From NCBI RefSeq assembly GCF_024347415.1, contig NZ_AP025477.1, forward strand, positions 310,001 to 374,000: DNA of 64,000 bases. Reading direction: 5' to 3'. The position numbers and the translations under genes were made by a program. Shown here one piece after another: positions 17,806 through 27,614 of this stretch (position 1 is the stretch's first letter; each line of letters starts with the position of its first letter). The notes beneath the pieces were generated by a model, which was not told the origin of the DNA, did not search any database, and saw only the letters and a program-made list of their open reading frames with translations. The stretch comes from Vibrio crassostreae (lineage in GTDB: Bacteria > Pseudomonadota > Gammaproteobacteria > Enterobacterales > Vibrionaceae).

Positions 17806-18080
17806 ATTCTCATACAATGATTGATTTAACTTCATCTGGAAAGCATTTTTAAAGTGTCTGATTGTTAGGTGGTTAAGGCATACGTTGTTGCATAGATCGA
17901 GTTGGTGGTAATATCATCGCGTAATATGTAAGAGTGGTTATGTTACTCTGTATTAATGATGCGTGATTAAAGTATGGAAATGTGCGATACGCCATGGAAA
18001 GCGACGTAGAGGGTTTGACGACTCAGATAATGCTCTTCTATGAAAAAGAGCATCATATCTCCCGCTTCGAACGCTACAAG
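17806..18080. other. gap, possibly the 5' part of an IS5 relic
   Basis: No intact gene. The right part may be the decayed N-terminal half of the transposase relic that follows, but I cannot align it convincingly. Confidence 0.35.
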
Positions 18081-18590
18081 ATTTCATTGATTCTCTGTTT
18101 TTAAAGTGTTTGGCGAGGACGAATAGAAAGTCAGAAAGTACGGCCATGAAAACGGAGAACTTGGCGAACGCTCTATCTCACAGTGGATGTAGGTACGCAT
18201 GAAATCTTTGTGTAGAGGTAAACCTCGTCGATGTAGTAATAGTGTAGTGCTGCCAACATTACTTAATCTACCTCGAAGAAAGAGCAATGATATGTCAGGT
18301 AACGGAGCTTGTGATACGAAGGTGTACCATTAAGTACTGCCCCGAAAAGGTATTATTCCGTTAACCTCACAGCGTAAAAATACAAGTAACTGGGAGCCTG
18401 GGCATTCGAGATATGACGCAATAGGAGTGTTAAAAAGTGATGCAATAGCCCAGTGGAAAGTTCACTCCGATTATCACGTTCGAGCAATATTTGAAACAGT
18501 AATTTTACGATCTAAGGGGTCACTAGTGGTGAATGAGCTTGAGGAATTAGAATTCTCCGGTAGGTTGTTAGTATGTTTTTATGCATATGT
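18080..18590 (+). pseudogene. IS5-family transposase relic, copy 3
   Basis: With several stops and frame changes, the plus strand reads FKVFGEDE*KVRKYGHE, KRRTWRTLYLTVDVGTHEI, VLPTLLNLPRRKSND, GNGACDTKVYH, LPRKGIIPLTSQRKN and VHSDYHVRAIFETVILR in order. This is the central and C-terminal layout of IS5-type transposases (Asp motif, GAYDTK, YH.RS..ET). No clear inverted repeats were found. It differs in sequence from the other two IS5 relics. Confidence 0.75.
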
Positions 18591-18813
18591 ACCTTAGTCA
18601 GCTAATTTTCCTATAGAGCTTAAAGGTTCCGACTTTCCGATTAATGAGCTAAATCAATCTTAGAATGTGGCTCAATCCAGCATCGATGTTAATGGAATAA
18701 GAAGTGCATAACAACAGTATCAAAATCTGTGAAAAATAAAACATTTTCAAAGCTGAATTTTAAACTTAAATATGGTTAAATATAAGAATATATTTAAAAT
18801 ATAGGAATATATC

Positions 18814-19227
18814 TTGCGTACTTCAATCAATACTAAACAAAAACCAAAAGGACAGCTTCTTTTACGTACTCTTTCTATGCCTGCAGATACTAATGCGAAT
18901 GGTGATATTTTTGGGGGGTGGATAATGTCACAGCTTGATTTAGCTGGAGCAATCCTAGCTCAAGAAATATCTGGAGGACGGATAGCAACAGTTTCAGTAT
19001 CAAGTATCACTTTTAAAAAACCAGTAAAGGTTGGTGATGTCGTTTGTTGTTATGGTGAATGCGTTAAAATTGGTAGAACATCAATGTCGATTGATTTAGA
19101 AGTTTGGGTAAAACCTATTCAAGAAGATAAGGTTAATCTAAGATTCCAAGTATGTGAAGCTAATTTTAATTATGTAGCTATAGATTTGTCAGGGAAGCCA
19201 AGACTGGTTCAAAAATTTTCTGATTAA
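18814..19227 (+). CDS. yciA: acyl-CoA thioesterase, YciA/hotdog family
   Basis: Hydrolyses acyl-CoA thioesters in the cytosol. The 137-aa product has the family signature ADTNANGDIFGGWIMSQLD (catalytic Asp in the GDIFGG loop) at about residues 24-42, then the hotdog-fold core VSSITFKKPVKVGDVVC. YciA of E. coli is 132 aa. The only in-frame start near the conserved N-terminus is a TTG at 18814, after an in-frame stop at 18802, with weak GGAAT upstream. It stands alone between IS relics and the chemoreceptor gene. Confidence 0.9.
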   Translation: MRTSINTKQKPKGQLLLRTLSMPADTNANGDIFGGWIMSQLDLAGAILAQEISGGRIATVSVSSITFKKPVKVGDVVCCYGECVKIGRTSMSIDLEVWVKPIQEDKVNLRFQVCEANFNYVAIDLSGKPRLVQKFSD

Positions 19228-19346
19228 ATAGCTTGAGGCTTTAGTTATATTAAACTATTAACATTCAACGGTGAACTATAGTTACTTTTTTAAATGAAAT
19301 ATTTAAAGCTATCTTTGGAAGTTAGGTTTTTAATTGGCTAAGTAAG

Positions 19347-19496
19347 ATGGCTAAAAATTGGCGATGTTTAAATATTACTTATGAAGAGGGAAGAGAGGGA
19401 GCTGGCGATCTTATCCATATCAATGGAAAACATGAATATCAAAGAATAATATTGTCTTGGATTGATTTAGTTATGGGCAGGCTAACTAGTGTTTGA
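19347..19496 (+). CDS. possible 49-aa small protein
   Basis: An ATG-initiated frame (MAKNWRCLNITYEEGREG...) fills most of the gap between the thioesterase and the convergent chemoreceptor gene. No clear ribosome site and no known family. The 3' end overlaps a hairpin. It could be a remnant or chance. Confidence 0.25.
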   Translation: MAKNWRCLNITYEEGREGAGDLIHINGKHEYQRIILSWIDLVMGRLTSV

Positions 19497-19514
19497 CTTC
19501 GTTAGACCTGCCTA
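19477..19514 (-). terminator. hairpin after the chemoreceptor gene
   Basis: GGCAGG-T-CTAAC pairs with GTTAG-CCTGCC around 19477-19514; it lies just 3' of the chemoreceptor stop and probably ends that transcript. Confidence 0.5.
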
Positions 19515-19519
19515 GATAT

Positions 19520-21400
19520 TTATACTTTAAAAATGGTTAGTTCGTTTTTTTGAGATTCTGCTAAGAGCGCTAGCTCATTTGATGCCTGTAGTGTTTGATT
19601 AACTGATGAAACGTTCTGCTGTACCAAATCGAAAGCTCGTACTGCGTTTTTTGAAATTTCTTCAGTGACGTTGTATTGCTGTTGGGATGCATTGGCTACG
19701 AGTGTATTTATATTAGAGATTGACTCGATTGTTGTAGATATCTCTTCAAATGAAGACTTTATCTGATCAGCTAGAAATACGGATTTCTTGATTAATAACA
19801 CGTTCTCTCCCATATTCCGGTTCGCTTTTTCAGATTGAATTTGCAATTTTTCGATGATACCTTTAATGCTGATGGTGGAGGTTTGCGTCTTTGAGGCTAA
19901 GTTCCTTACCTCATCAGCGACTACAGCAAACCCTCGTCCAGCTTCACCGGCTCGGGCTGCTTCTATTGCAGCATTGAGTGCTAGTAAATTTGTTTGTTCT
20001 GAGATGGCGTTTATAACCTCTATAACAGTTCCGATCTCCTCCGCAAATTCACTCAACTCTTCAATAATTCGAGCTGTACTACTAACTGAGTTATTAATTT
20101 CATTGGTAAAGTTTAGGTTTTCATTCAATATTTTGATACCATGTTCAACATTATTTTGGCTTGCTCGTGTTTCTTCTTCGGCCATTGTTGCTTTATCACT
20201 TACTTCTAGTGAGGATGTCGAAAGCTCGTTAATAGCAGTAGATATCTGTTCAACTTGAGATAGTTCATATTGAACGTTTTGTATTGTATCTGACATAACT
20301 ACAGTGAGTTGTTGTGAGGCAGATGAGACATTCTCTGCAATTCCATGTGAATTTTTAATCAAATTAGATAGTTGTTCAGAAAAATTAATGAGTGAACGAT
20401 ATATCCCTGTTTCATTCCCTGTTTTTTTTATATTTTGACGAAGATTTCCTTTAGCCATGGATTCCATCAACAAAGCAATATCTTTAGGAGAACCGCCAAC
20501 AGGTTTTAAGACCAATATGTGTATAATAAAAAATAAGATACCAATAGAAGAAATTATACACAGTAATCCGGTGAGTATAGAGATGAAAACTTGGTCATTA
20601 ACTCCTTTGTTTATAATATTATCTTTGGTAAAAATTACATACTCCCACCCGTTGATATCTAGTTTGCTCCAAAAAGCAGTATAATCTACATCTTTTCGTC
20701 CGATTCGATTTGTATATGATAATTCTGGGTGGTTATTATCAAATTTTTTAAATGTAGGGTTTTCTAAGAATATATTACTTCCTACTTGTTCTTTATTAGG
20801 TGAGGTTATTATTGTCCCTTCTTCCGTATATAGGAAAACATCGTCTCTACCTATAATATCTTTTAGTATTGATCCTTTTTTTATGCTACTAATTATCGCG
20901 ATATCTTCATTTATCTTATACACTATACCGAATACGACCTCTCCCGAAGTTGATGAAGTATAAGGCTTTGAAACATAGAACTCTTTACCTTTCTCGAATG
21001 TTTCGATAAAATAATCACGTTGAATTTTTTTAACATTAACTTCTGTAATTTTTCCAGACATATCGTAAAGCGAACCTTCACGGTCAAAAAGGAAGACACC
21101 GACACTAATATTACCAAAAATATTATGAATTGATTGCAGTTGGTTAGTAAGGTTAGAGGATAAACTACCATTTCTATAACTATCATCATCTATTTTTATT
21201 GAAGACAAAATGTGTTTGTAAATTTCTAGTTTTTCTGTCATCTTTCCGTTAATTGTTGAGTTTTTCTCATGAAGTATCTCCTTGTTTAATCGAATACTTT
21301 CATTGTGGAAAGACCAAAAATTCAAAGATGCGATGATTAAAATAATCATTGTGATGATTAGAACCATTGAACCTATGACTTGTAATTTAAATTTATTCAC
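19520..21400 (-). CDS. methyl-accepting chemotaxis protein
   Basis: Transmembrane chemoreceptor, 626 aa. TM1 at about residues 8-30, a Cache-type periplasmic sensor domain to about 265, TM2 at about 268-296, a HAMP-like linker, then the cytoplasmic signalling domain with the hairpin tip [19 protein letters not shown] and [15 protein letters not shown]. It would couple to CheW/CheA to steer flagella. The start is a GTG at 21400 ([10 protein letters not shown]). The ligand is unknown. It is more AT-rich than the backbone genes at the right, consistent with the accessory setting. Confidence 0.93.
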   Translation of the reverse strand: MNKFKLQVIGSMVLIITMIILIIASLNFWSFHNESIRLNKEILHEKNSTINGKMTEKLEIYKHILSSIKIDDDSYRNGSLSSNLTNQLQSIHNIFGNISVGVFLFDREGSLYDMSGKITEVNVKKIQRDYFIETFEKGKEFYVSKPYTSSTSGEVVFGIVYKINEDIAIISSIKKGSILKDIIGRDDVFLYTEEGTIITSPNKEQVGSNIFLENPTFKKFDNNHPELSYTNRIGRKDVDYTAFWSKLDINGWEYVIFTKDNIINKGVNDQVFISILTGLLCIISSIGILFFIIHILVLKPVGGSPKDIALLMESMAKGNLRQNIKKTGNETGIYRSLINFSEQLSNLIKNSHGIAENVSSASQQLTVVMSDTIQNVQYELSQVEQISTAINELSTSSLEVSDKATMAEEETRASQNNVEHGIKILNENLNFTNEINNSVSSTARIIEELSEFAEEIGTVIEVINAISEQTNLLALNAAIEAARAGEAGRGFAVVADEVRNLASKTQTSTISIKGIIEKLQIQSEKANRNMGENVLLIKKSVFLADQIKSSFEEISTTIESISNINTLVANASQQQYNVTEEISKNAVRAFDLVQQNVSSVNQTLQASNELALLAESQKNELTIFKV

Positions 21401-21617
21401 ATTGTTTTTCCATTATTTTCTGCTAGATTTATTTTTAATAATAATTATTTCTTCTAAGGTGAGGTATCCTTTGAAGATCAACCAAATAAAAATATTGAAC
21501 GGGTTTTCATTCTCTATAATTCGTTTCTAAGTTAGGTTATTGTCAATTTAGAGCTACTTTTATTAACCATTTTGTTATGATACCAAGCCATTGAAAATTA
21601 TTATTCTGATAAAAATA

Positions 21618-21638
21618 TGCCCGATAAACCATCGGGCA
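21618..21638 (-). terminator. terminator of aldehyde dehydrogenase gene
   Basis: TGCCCGAT/ATCGGGCA stem with a 5-base loop, followed on the minus strand by TATTTTTATC. Confidence 0.85.
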
Positions 21639-21655
21639 GAGGAGCAGTTGAATAA

Positions 21656-23161
21656 TTAGAAGAAGCCTAAGGGATCAATGCTATGGCTTACGATGATATT
21701 TTTGGTATTTTGGTAATGATCGAGCATCATTTTGTGTGTTTCTCGACCAATGCCGGATTTTTTGTAACCACCAAATGCAGCGTGAGCTGGATACGCGTGG
21801 TAGCAGTTGACCCAAATTCGTCCAGCTTGGATATTTTTCGTCATATGTGAAATCAGATTGTTATCACGTGTCCATACCCCTGCACCTAATCCATACTCAG
21901 TACCGTTAGCGATAGCCAGTGCTTCTTCAGAGTCTTTAAATGTTGTAACAGCAACGACTGGACCAAAGATCTCTTCTTGGAAAATACGCATCTCGTTAGT
22001 TCCTTTGAAGAGAGTTGGCTCGACAAAGTAGCCATTGTCTTCATAACTCTTACCGCCAATAAGTAATTCAGCGCCTTCTTCATGACCAAGTGCGATATAT
22101 TGACGGATTTTGTCAAACTGCTCTCTTGAAACCTGTGATCCGACTTGTGTATCGGTATCGAGCGGGTTTCCTTGTTTGATCGTTTTCATGCGAGTTTGTA
22201 AACGCGAAATGAAGCGATCGTAAATAGATTCTTGAATCAGAACTCGCGAAGGGCACGTACAAACTTCACCTTGATTGAAGAAAGCCAGTAGTACGCCTTC
22301 GATACACTTATCTAGATAGCTGTCTTCGTGATCAAATATATCAGCCATAAAGATGTTTGGAGACTTACCACCTAGCTCGACTGTTGATGGGATCAGGTTA
22401 TCAGCGGCGCACTTAAGGATATGTTGTCCAACTTCAGTCGAACCAGTAAAGGCGATTTTTGCAATTTTTTTGTGTGTTGCAAGCGCTTGACCCGCTTCTG
22501 AACCATAGCCATTAACGATATTTATTACACCAGCAGGTACGAGATCTTCGATGAGTTCCATTAAGAACAATATCGATGCAGGAGTTTGCTCTGCTGGCTT
22601 CAAGACAACGCAACAACCTGCAGCCAGAGCTGGTGCTAGTTTCCAAGCCGCCATCAAGAGTGGAAAGTTCCATGGAATAATTTGTCCGACAACCCCAACA
22701 GGTTCAGGAAAGTGGTAGGTCATGGTTTGCGAATCCAGCTCTGAAGCAGAGCCTTCTTGGGCTCTAATGCATCCAGCAAAATAACGGAAATGGTCGACTA
22801 CCAGAGGAATATCAGCGGCGAGCGTCTCGCGGACAGGTTTCCCGTTATCCCAGGTTTCAGCAATAGCAAGCATCTCAAGATTCTGTTCAATACGATCTGC
22901 GATCTTTAGTAGTATGTTCGAACGCTCAGTAACTGATGTTGAAGCCCAATCGCTTTTTGCACCATGTGCAAAATTAACTGCTAAATCGATATCTTCTTGA
23001 GTCGAAGCCGGAATTTCGCAAATTACTGAGTGGTTGATTGGAGAGGTGTTCGTAAAATACTTTCCATGTTTCGGTGCGATCCATGCTCCTCCAATGAAAT
23101 TTTGATATTGTGGTTTGAAATCAACAATTGAGTTCTCAGTTCCAGGTTGTGCGTATAACAT
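21656..23161 (-). CDS. NAD(P)-dependent aldehyde dehydrogenase (AldB/ExaC type)
   Basis: Oxidises acetaldehyde-type aldehydes to acids. I place the start at 23161 (MLYAQPG) with AGGAA eight bases upstream; the frame itself is open to 23191. About 501 aa. Visible: [12 protein letters not shown] with the cofactor-orienting Asn, FTGSTEVG of the Rossmann region, catalytic Glu in VELGGKSPN, catalytic Cys in [11 protein letters not shown] (first Cys of the pair), and EEIFGPV. The C-terminus SIDPLGFF is typical of the AldB/ExaC branch. It is transcribed from the region carrying the inverted repeat at 23263. Confidence 0.93.
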   Translation of the reverse strand: MLYAQPGTENSIVDFKPQYQNFIGGAWIAPKHGKYFTNTSPINHSVICEIPASTQEDIDLAVNFAHGAKSDWASTSVTERSNILLKIADRIEQNLEMLAIAETWDNGKPVRETLAADIPLVVDHFRYFAGCIRAQEGSASELDSQTMTYHFPEPVGVVGQIIPWNFPLLMAAWKLAPALAAGCCVVLKPAEQTPASILFLMELIEDLVPAGVINIVNGYGSEAGQALATHKKIAKIAFTGSTEVGQHILKCAADNLIPSTVELGGKSPNIFMADIFDHEDSYLDKCIEGVLLAFFNQGEVCTCPSRVLIQESIYDRFISRLQTRMKTIKQGNPLDTDTQVGSQVSREQFDKIRQYIALGHEEGAELLIGGKSYEDNGYFVEPTLFKGTNEMRIFQEEIFGPVVAVTTFKDSEEALAIANGTEYGLGAGVWTRDNNLISHMTKNIQAGRIWVNCYHAYPAHAAFGGYKKSGIGRETHKMMLDHYQNTKNIIVSHSIDPLGFF

Positions 23162-23262
23162 TGTCAGTTCCTTTTTTAAGATTCTGTGCATTATTATCTA
23201 CTTGCCCAGAAAAAATAAAATAAGAAACCTCGTCCATAGATTTAGTTATTTTTAAATTTAAC

Positions 23263-23286
23263 CACATAAACTCAATGGTTTATGTG
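23263..23286. promoter_or_regulatory. inverted repeat upstream of the aldehyde dehydrogenase gene
   Basis: CACATAAAC, 6 bases, GTTTATGTG: a perfect 9-bp dyad about 100 bp before the aldehyde dehydrogenase start and 255 bp before the divergent 131-aa gene. No T-run on either side favours an operator over a terminator. The regulator is unknown. Confidence 0.5.
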
Positions 23287-23540
23287 TAAATGGTCGCAGT
23301 TAAAGTCCTAAATGTAAGGGGTATGTGTCGTTTTTCTAATGGTATTGAATCTATGTAGACCAACTCAGTTAATATGGATAAAAAGCATTACCTCCATTGC
23401 ATGGTAAGCAAATAGGACATATATATCCTATTTTCTGGACGTAATAGTGAGGTCTTTTTTATAATCCCATGATATTTATCGTATTTTTTTATTGGTGCAA
23501 TTGGTTTCATTATTTTATTTTAAACATATAACGTTAACAT
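23287..23540. other. divergent intergenic region
   Basis: AT-rich spacer between two divergent genes. Apart from the dyad at its left border I see no gene or strong site. Confidence 0.4.
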
Positions 23541-23936
23541 ATGAGGGACGAGAACAATGAACTAGAGGAATACAAAGTGTATCAAGAACTGAGCCAACTA
23601 CTAGATGATATTGGGTATGCATTTGATAAGCATGAACTGAAAATATGTACTATCAGAGCTCAAAAAAACAAAGTAATAAAAGCGATGCTTGTAACGGCAA
23701 AAGAACTGAATTTTGACATCTCGTCAAACCTGTCGAAAAGCGTATTGTCGGCAATAGTTAGTCAAGACGAAGTTAGCGAGCAACAAGCTATTAGCGTTTT
23801 GACGAAATATGTACTTGGCGATAATACGGTCCGAAAAGAAATGAGAGAGAGCCTTTTCCTTGCTATGGTGAGGGAAAGCGAAGAGTTTCACATTATTATG
23901 CTACTGAATGGAGAAGGGGTTAATCGTGTTATCTGA
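23541..23936 (+). CDS. 131-aa protein of unknown function
   Basis: A predicted soluble, mostly helical, acidic protein (MRDENNELEEYKVYQELSQL...). No family recognised and no membrane segment or catalytic motif seen. It overlaps the following 91-aa gene by about 10 bases, suggesting translational coupling. Start at the first ATG, though a ribosome site is weak. It lies between the divergent aldehyde dehydrogenase and an IS66-type element. The pairing of two small overlapping genes recalls toxin-antitoxin or regulator pairs, but nothing in the sequence proves this. Confidence 0.6.
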   Translation: MRDENNELEEYKVYQELSQLLDDIGYAFDKHELKICTIRAQKNKVIKAMLVTAKELNFDISSNLSKSVLSAIVSQDEVSEQQAISVLTKYVLGDNTVRKEMRESLFLAMVRESEEFHIIMLLNGEGVNRVI

Positions 23937-24183
23937 AGAAATGCTCCATGAAAGAACTAAAGAAGCACTGCGATGTGCGCGTTTGCTTGAACTTGATACT
24001 TCAAAGCAATTTATTAAAATATGCATGAGCGCTTGTGTGGCAGATACTCGTATTCATATTAATAATATTGGTGAAGTTCTCAGTAATTCAATTGCTTACC
24101 CAAGTAGACTCTTATCTGGTGCATATGAAACCAGTGAACTTCATCAGTCGATAACCCCTGTCCTAGATAAACTTTCTCAATAG
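23926..24183 (+). CDS. small protein coupled to the 131-aa gene
   Basis: About 85 aa. I prefer the GTG at 23926 (LSEEMLHER...), which has AGAAGGGG seven bases upstream; an ATG at 23908 is also in frame. Predicted helical, with two or three Cys (RCARLL, KICMSACVAD). Not recognised. It overlaps the 3' end of the 131-aa gene, so both are probably made from one transcript. Confidence 0.55.
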   Translation: MLSEEMLHERTKEALRCARLLELDTSKQFIKICMSACVADTRIHINNIGEVLSNSIAYPSRLLSGAYETSELHQSITPVLDKLSQ

Positions 24184-24583
24184 TATATTTTATCGGTGGT
24201 AAAGATGGTTATCCTGAGGTCAATCAAGAGTCGTCGGTTGGTCCTGATCTGACAGTTTTGTTTTTTAATCGGCGCTTGTCAGATTGAACCTAAGGAAGAT
24301 TATTTTCACTCAGTTCCATTTACTAGCTAACAATGTATCAACTGAATGTTGGTGGCAACTTATTTCCCTTTGATGAGTAACCATGTTCATTCGTCTTGAG
24401 TTTTTGTCGTTATTACCTGTTTTTACTTGTCCATGTTGTCAGGGCTTTTAGCGTCTTGTAAACAAATCAGTCGACTTTGTTTCTCTTTTCCTTCTTGTAT
24501 CTAGTTGCACATTCTCGTGTCACTAGGTCTATCACTTTATACTTCATTGACTTTTTCGAAGTGGGTTAAGTAATGTTGTTAGC
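24184..24583. other. gap left of the IS66-type element
   Basis: No gene seen. It contains an imperfect inverted repeat, GGTCCTGATCTGACAG (24240-24255) against the complement of CTTGTCAGATTGAACC (24275-24290), 12 of 16 bases matching, which may be a remnant of a small element or a hairpin. Confidence 0.4.
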
Positions 24584-24663
24584 GTAAGCGCTCCATAAAC
24601 CCCGCATTCTAATCGCCTAACACGAATAATAAGATCAAGTCTCCAACCATGAGGAGACTTGAA

Positions 24664-24975
24664 ATGGGAAAACGACACACTAATCAAGAATGGCAAACGC
24701 TTATCGAGCAATCTGAATCGAGTTCATTGTCAACGCTCGCATTTTGTAAGCTCAATGAACTCAATCCCTCAACGTTTTATGCTAAGCGCCAGCAACTCAA
24801 AAAAGCGGATGTATCCCAAGGCTTTGTGCGAGCGGAGGTCGTCGAAAAGACAACGAAATACCAAGCTCAAATAGCCACCGCTAACATGACTCTTCTCGTC
24901 AATAATGTTGAGCTGAGTATTCCTCAAGGCACGCCAGCGGCCTATCTCGCAGAGCTTATCGGTGCATTATCATGA
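24664..24975 (+). CDS. tnpA: IS66 family accessory protein TnpA
   Basis: A 103-aa HTH-type protein (MGKRHTNQEWQTLIEQSESS) typical of the first IS66 gene. I choose ATG 24664 with GAGGAGA eight bases upstream over the ATG at 24649. Its last bases overlap the tnpB start (ATGA), indicating coupled translation. Role in transposition is accessory and poorly defined. Confidence 0.85.
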   Translation: MGKRHTNQEWQTLIEQSESSSLSTLAFCKLNELNPSTFYAKRQQLKKADVSQGFVRAEVVEKTTKYQAQIATANMTLLVNNVELSIPQGTPAAYLAELIGALS

Positions 24976-25325
24976 AACGCATGCTCAGCGCTCCAGAGAT
25001 TTACTTGTATTGTGAAAGCGTCGATTTTAGAAAGTCCATCAACGGCCTTGCAGCGATTATCGAAAATGACACCGACCTACCTTTAGGAAGTGGCGCTCTG
25101 TACTTGTTCACCAACAAACAACGCGACAAAATTAAAGTGTTGTATTGGGATGAAACGGGCTTCGCCCTCTGGTATAAACGCCTTGAAAAAGCTAAGTACA
25201 AGTGGCCATCAAAAGAGAAAAACGAGGTTTTTGCTCTAACTCAATTCGAGCTTGACAGACTGCTTTCAGGCTTCACAATTATCGGTCATAAACCCGTTCG
25301 AATAAACGATTTTACAATGACTTAA
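24972..25325 (+). CDS. tnpB: IS66 family accessory protein TnpB
   Basis: A 117-aa protein with the family features DFRKSINGLAAIIE, LYLFTNKQRDKIKVLYWDET and GFALWYKRLEK. It is the second IS66 gene (IS66 Orf2-like). It overlaps tnpA by four bases. Intact in this copy. Confidence 0.92.
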   Translation: MKRMLSAPEIYLYCESVDFRKSINGLAAIIENDTDLPLGSGALYLFTNKQRDKIKVLYWDETGFALWYKRLEKAKYKWPSKEKNEVFALTQFELDRLLSGFTIIGHKPVRINDFTMT

Positions 25326-25384
25326 TCGATAATAAAGCCTTATCCACCAAGCGTTAATGGCATGATTTTAGTATAATAAATGCC

Positions 25385-26912
25385 ATGAAAAAGATGCCAA
25401 ATATCAACCCAGAAAGTCAAAATATTGCCGAGCTACAAGCGATGGTGAAAGCATTAATGGCGTCAGAAAGCCAATTGAAACAAGAGCGTCAGTCGCTACT
25501 CGAACAGCTCAAGCTTGCCTTCGACCGCCAGTTCGCTAAACGCTCGGAGGCGTTAAAGCCTTACGATGAATCGCAAGGTGACCTCTTCAACGAAGTGGAA
25601 TGTGAAGCCGCAAAGGAAGAAGAAGTTGAGGTCACGACGACCACCACAACGAAGAAGCGTGGGAAACGTAAGCCACTTCCAAAGACCTTGCCTCGTGAAG
25701 TTATCGAACTTGATCTAGCCGACCATGAAAAGCAGTGCGCTTGCTGCCAACATAGTCTGCATAAAATCAGTGAAGACCGCAGTGAGAAACTTGAGTTCTC
25801 ACCAGCCGTGCTCAAAGTGCTGGAATATGTTCGTCCTAAATATGCTTGTCGTCAGTGCGAGCAAACTGAAGACAACAGTCGTATCGTTCAAAAGCCAGCA
25901 CCACAAAGCATTATCCCTAAAAGCTTCGCGACAGAAAGCTTGCTGACCAACATCATCCTTGGTAAATACCAATACGCAATGCCACTTTATCGCCAAGAAT
26001 CGCTATTTACTCAGTCGGGTATCGAGCTATCACGAACCACGATGGCAAGTTGGATTATCCAAGTCAGTGAGAAGTTCGCCCCACTCTATGCCGCCCTAAA
26101 GCACCACCTACTTCAGCAAGTGGTGGTACAGGCGGATGAAACGCCGCTCAATGTCCTCAAAGAAGATAAACAGTGTTATATGGCTTTACTGCTCGGGTGC
26201 AGACTCGCCCGACGCTGCACTGCCGAATGTGAAGAATATCGCCTTGTACGACTATCAAAACAGTCGTGCGAGGACATGCCCTGTTGCCTTCTTGGGGGAT
26301 TACAGTAGTTATCTGCAAACCGATGGCTATGGTGCTTATGATGGTCTTCATCAGGTAACCAATGTTGGCTGCTTGGCGCATGCACGGCGTAAGTTCATGG
26401 ATGCTAAGAAGCTTCAAGGCAAAGGTAAGTCAGGCAAAGCAGATAAAGCGCTGGCTAAAATCCAGAAGCTCTATGGGATAGAATCCCGCTTAAAAGGTGC
26501 ATCTGTCGAAACACGAAAAGCAGAGCGTCAAGCGCATGCCAAGCCTATATTGGATGAGCTTTACCAATGGATGGTGACCCAGAAAGTGATAGGCTCTAGC
26601 CCATTAGGCAAAGCGATAAAATACACGCTCGGGCAGTGGCCTAAACTCATTCGTTATATCGACGATGGTCACTTATCTATCGATAATAATCGCGCTGAAC
26701 GCGCAATTAAGCCGCTGGTTATTGGGAGAAAGAACTGGCTCTTCTCGACCACTCCGAATGGAGCTGAAGCGAGCGCGATGCTTTACAGTATCGTCGAGAC
26801 AGCGAAAGCCAACGGCCTTATCCTTTACGACTACATGGTCAAGTGCATGAAAGAGCTAGCAAAAGCAGAGCCAGACATCGATGCACTCCTACCTTGGAAC
26901 TTCAAATATTAA
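25385..26912 (+). pseudogene. tnpC: IS66 transposase TnpC, frameshifted
   Basis: The first frame (25385-26308) gives the N-terminal leucine-rich region, the CACCQHSLHKI zinc-binding part and the first catalytic Asp (VVQADETPLN). The second frame (stop at 26912) continues from about 26180 with LYCSGADSPDA, QTDGYGAYDG (second Asp) and NNRAERAIKP (Glu). Aligning the junction suggests loss of two bases in what would have been TATATGTGGCTT. Single lesion; the rest reads cleanly. Confidence 0.88.
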
Positions 26913-26965
26913 CAAGGTCGCCCCGTGGGTTCGTGGGGCGTTTACGTTAGAATGGGGATTTTATT

Positions 26966-26994
26966 GATATAAGAGGCTGATGCCTCTTATATCT
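26966..26994 (-). terminator. terminator of tpx operon copy 2
   Basis: Long stem GATATAAGAGGC/GCCTCTTATATC with a short loop, just 3' of the exported peroxidase gene on the minus strand; its core matches that of copy 1 (AAGAGGC/GCCTCTT). Confidence 0.85.
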
Positions 26995-27003
26995 TATTGG
27001 TAT

Positions 27004-27612
27004 CTAGCGGTTTTTTAACGCTATTTTTACGGCTCGCTCTAAACTAGGGATAGTTGTAAGTTCAGGTACTCTTTGGGTATAAATAATTTGGTTATTTATA
27101 CCCACTACAATGATACTTCGACTAAGCAAACCTAACTGCTTAATTTGAGTCCCTGTATTTAGGCCAAACTTATGTTCTGAAGAGTCAGAAAGATATGTCG
27201 CCCCGTCAAGAGAGTACTCTTTAATGAACCGTTGTTGAGCGAAAGGAGTATCGGCACTCACTGCATAAAATTCAATACCTTGAAGTTTGTGACTGTTGTT
27301 TTCTATGTATTGAGAAAGTTCTATAGCTTGTTGAACACAAACCGGCGTGTCAACAGATGTTAATATGCTATAGACTTTGATCGATTTACTTTTCGCACTG
27401 GTATCATAGCTTCCTAAATCTGAAGTCAGCATCTTAGCCGAAGGCATTAAATCACCTACTTCTAATGGTGTACCAATCAGGTCAAACTTTGTGGTTTTAT
27501 CAAGTGTGACGACTTGAGCCGCTCCAAACTCAGCATCGTCTTCAGTAGTTTCAAACTTTGCGAAGGCGTTTATTGAATATAGGGTAGCAGCAACAATAAG
27601 TAGTTTACGCAT
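27004..27612 (-). CDS. exported single-Cys thiol peroxidase homologue, copy 2
   Basis: Paralogue of the 9051-9659 gene. 202 aa with a signal peptide MRKLLIVAATLYSINAFA. It keeps the peroxidatic motif SVDTPVC and again has no other Cys; the resolving position is Ile in QRFIKEYS. The shared loss in both copies shows that the one-Cys state predates the duplication and is probably functional. It starts directly after the cytosolic tpx stop. The two copies are clearly diverged in the early mature region but conserved around SADTPFAQQRFIKE and LNTGTQIKQLGLLSRSIIV. Confidence 0.87.
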   Translation of the reverse strand: MRKLLIVAATLYSINAFAKFETTEDDAEFGAAQVVTLDKTTKFDLIGTPLEVGDLMPSAKMLTSDLGSYDTSAKSKSIKVYSILTSVDTPVCVQQAIELSQYIENNSHKLQGIEFYAVSADTPFAQQRFIKEYSLDGATYLSDSSEHKFGLNTGTQIKQLGLLSRSIIVVGINNQIIYTQRVPELTTIPSLERAVKIALKNR

Positions 27613-27614
27613 GA

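Larger units (their letters stand above)
24584..26945 (+). mobile_element. IS66-family insertion sequence
   Basis: Three genes in IS66 order (tnpA, tnpB, tnpC) between inverted ends GTAAGCGCTCCATAAACCCC (left) and the complement of the right end, GTAAACGCCCCACGAACCCA. No clean 8-bp target duplication: left flank TTGTTAGC, right flank GTTAGAAT. tnpC is frameshifted, so this copy is probably not self-mobile. Confidence 0.85.

Noticed and set aside
18084..18287. 67-aa minus-strand frame
   Set aside because: The plus strand here is a decayed IS5 transposase, which explains the sequence better.
24576..26953. 8-bp target duplication of the IS66 element
   Set aside because: Flanks TTGTTAGC and GTTAGAAT share only GTTAG out of register, so no true duplication is supported.
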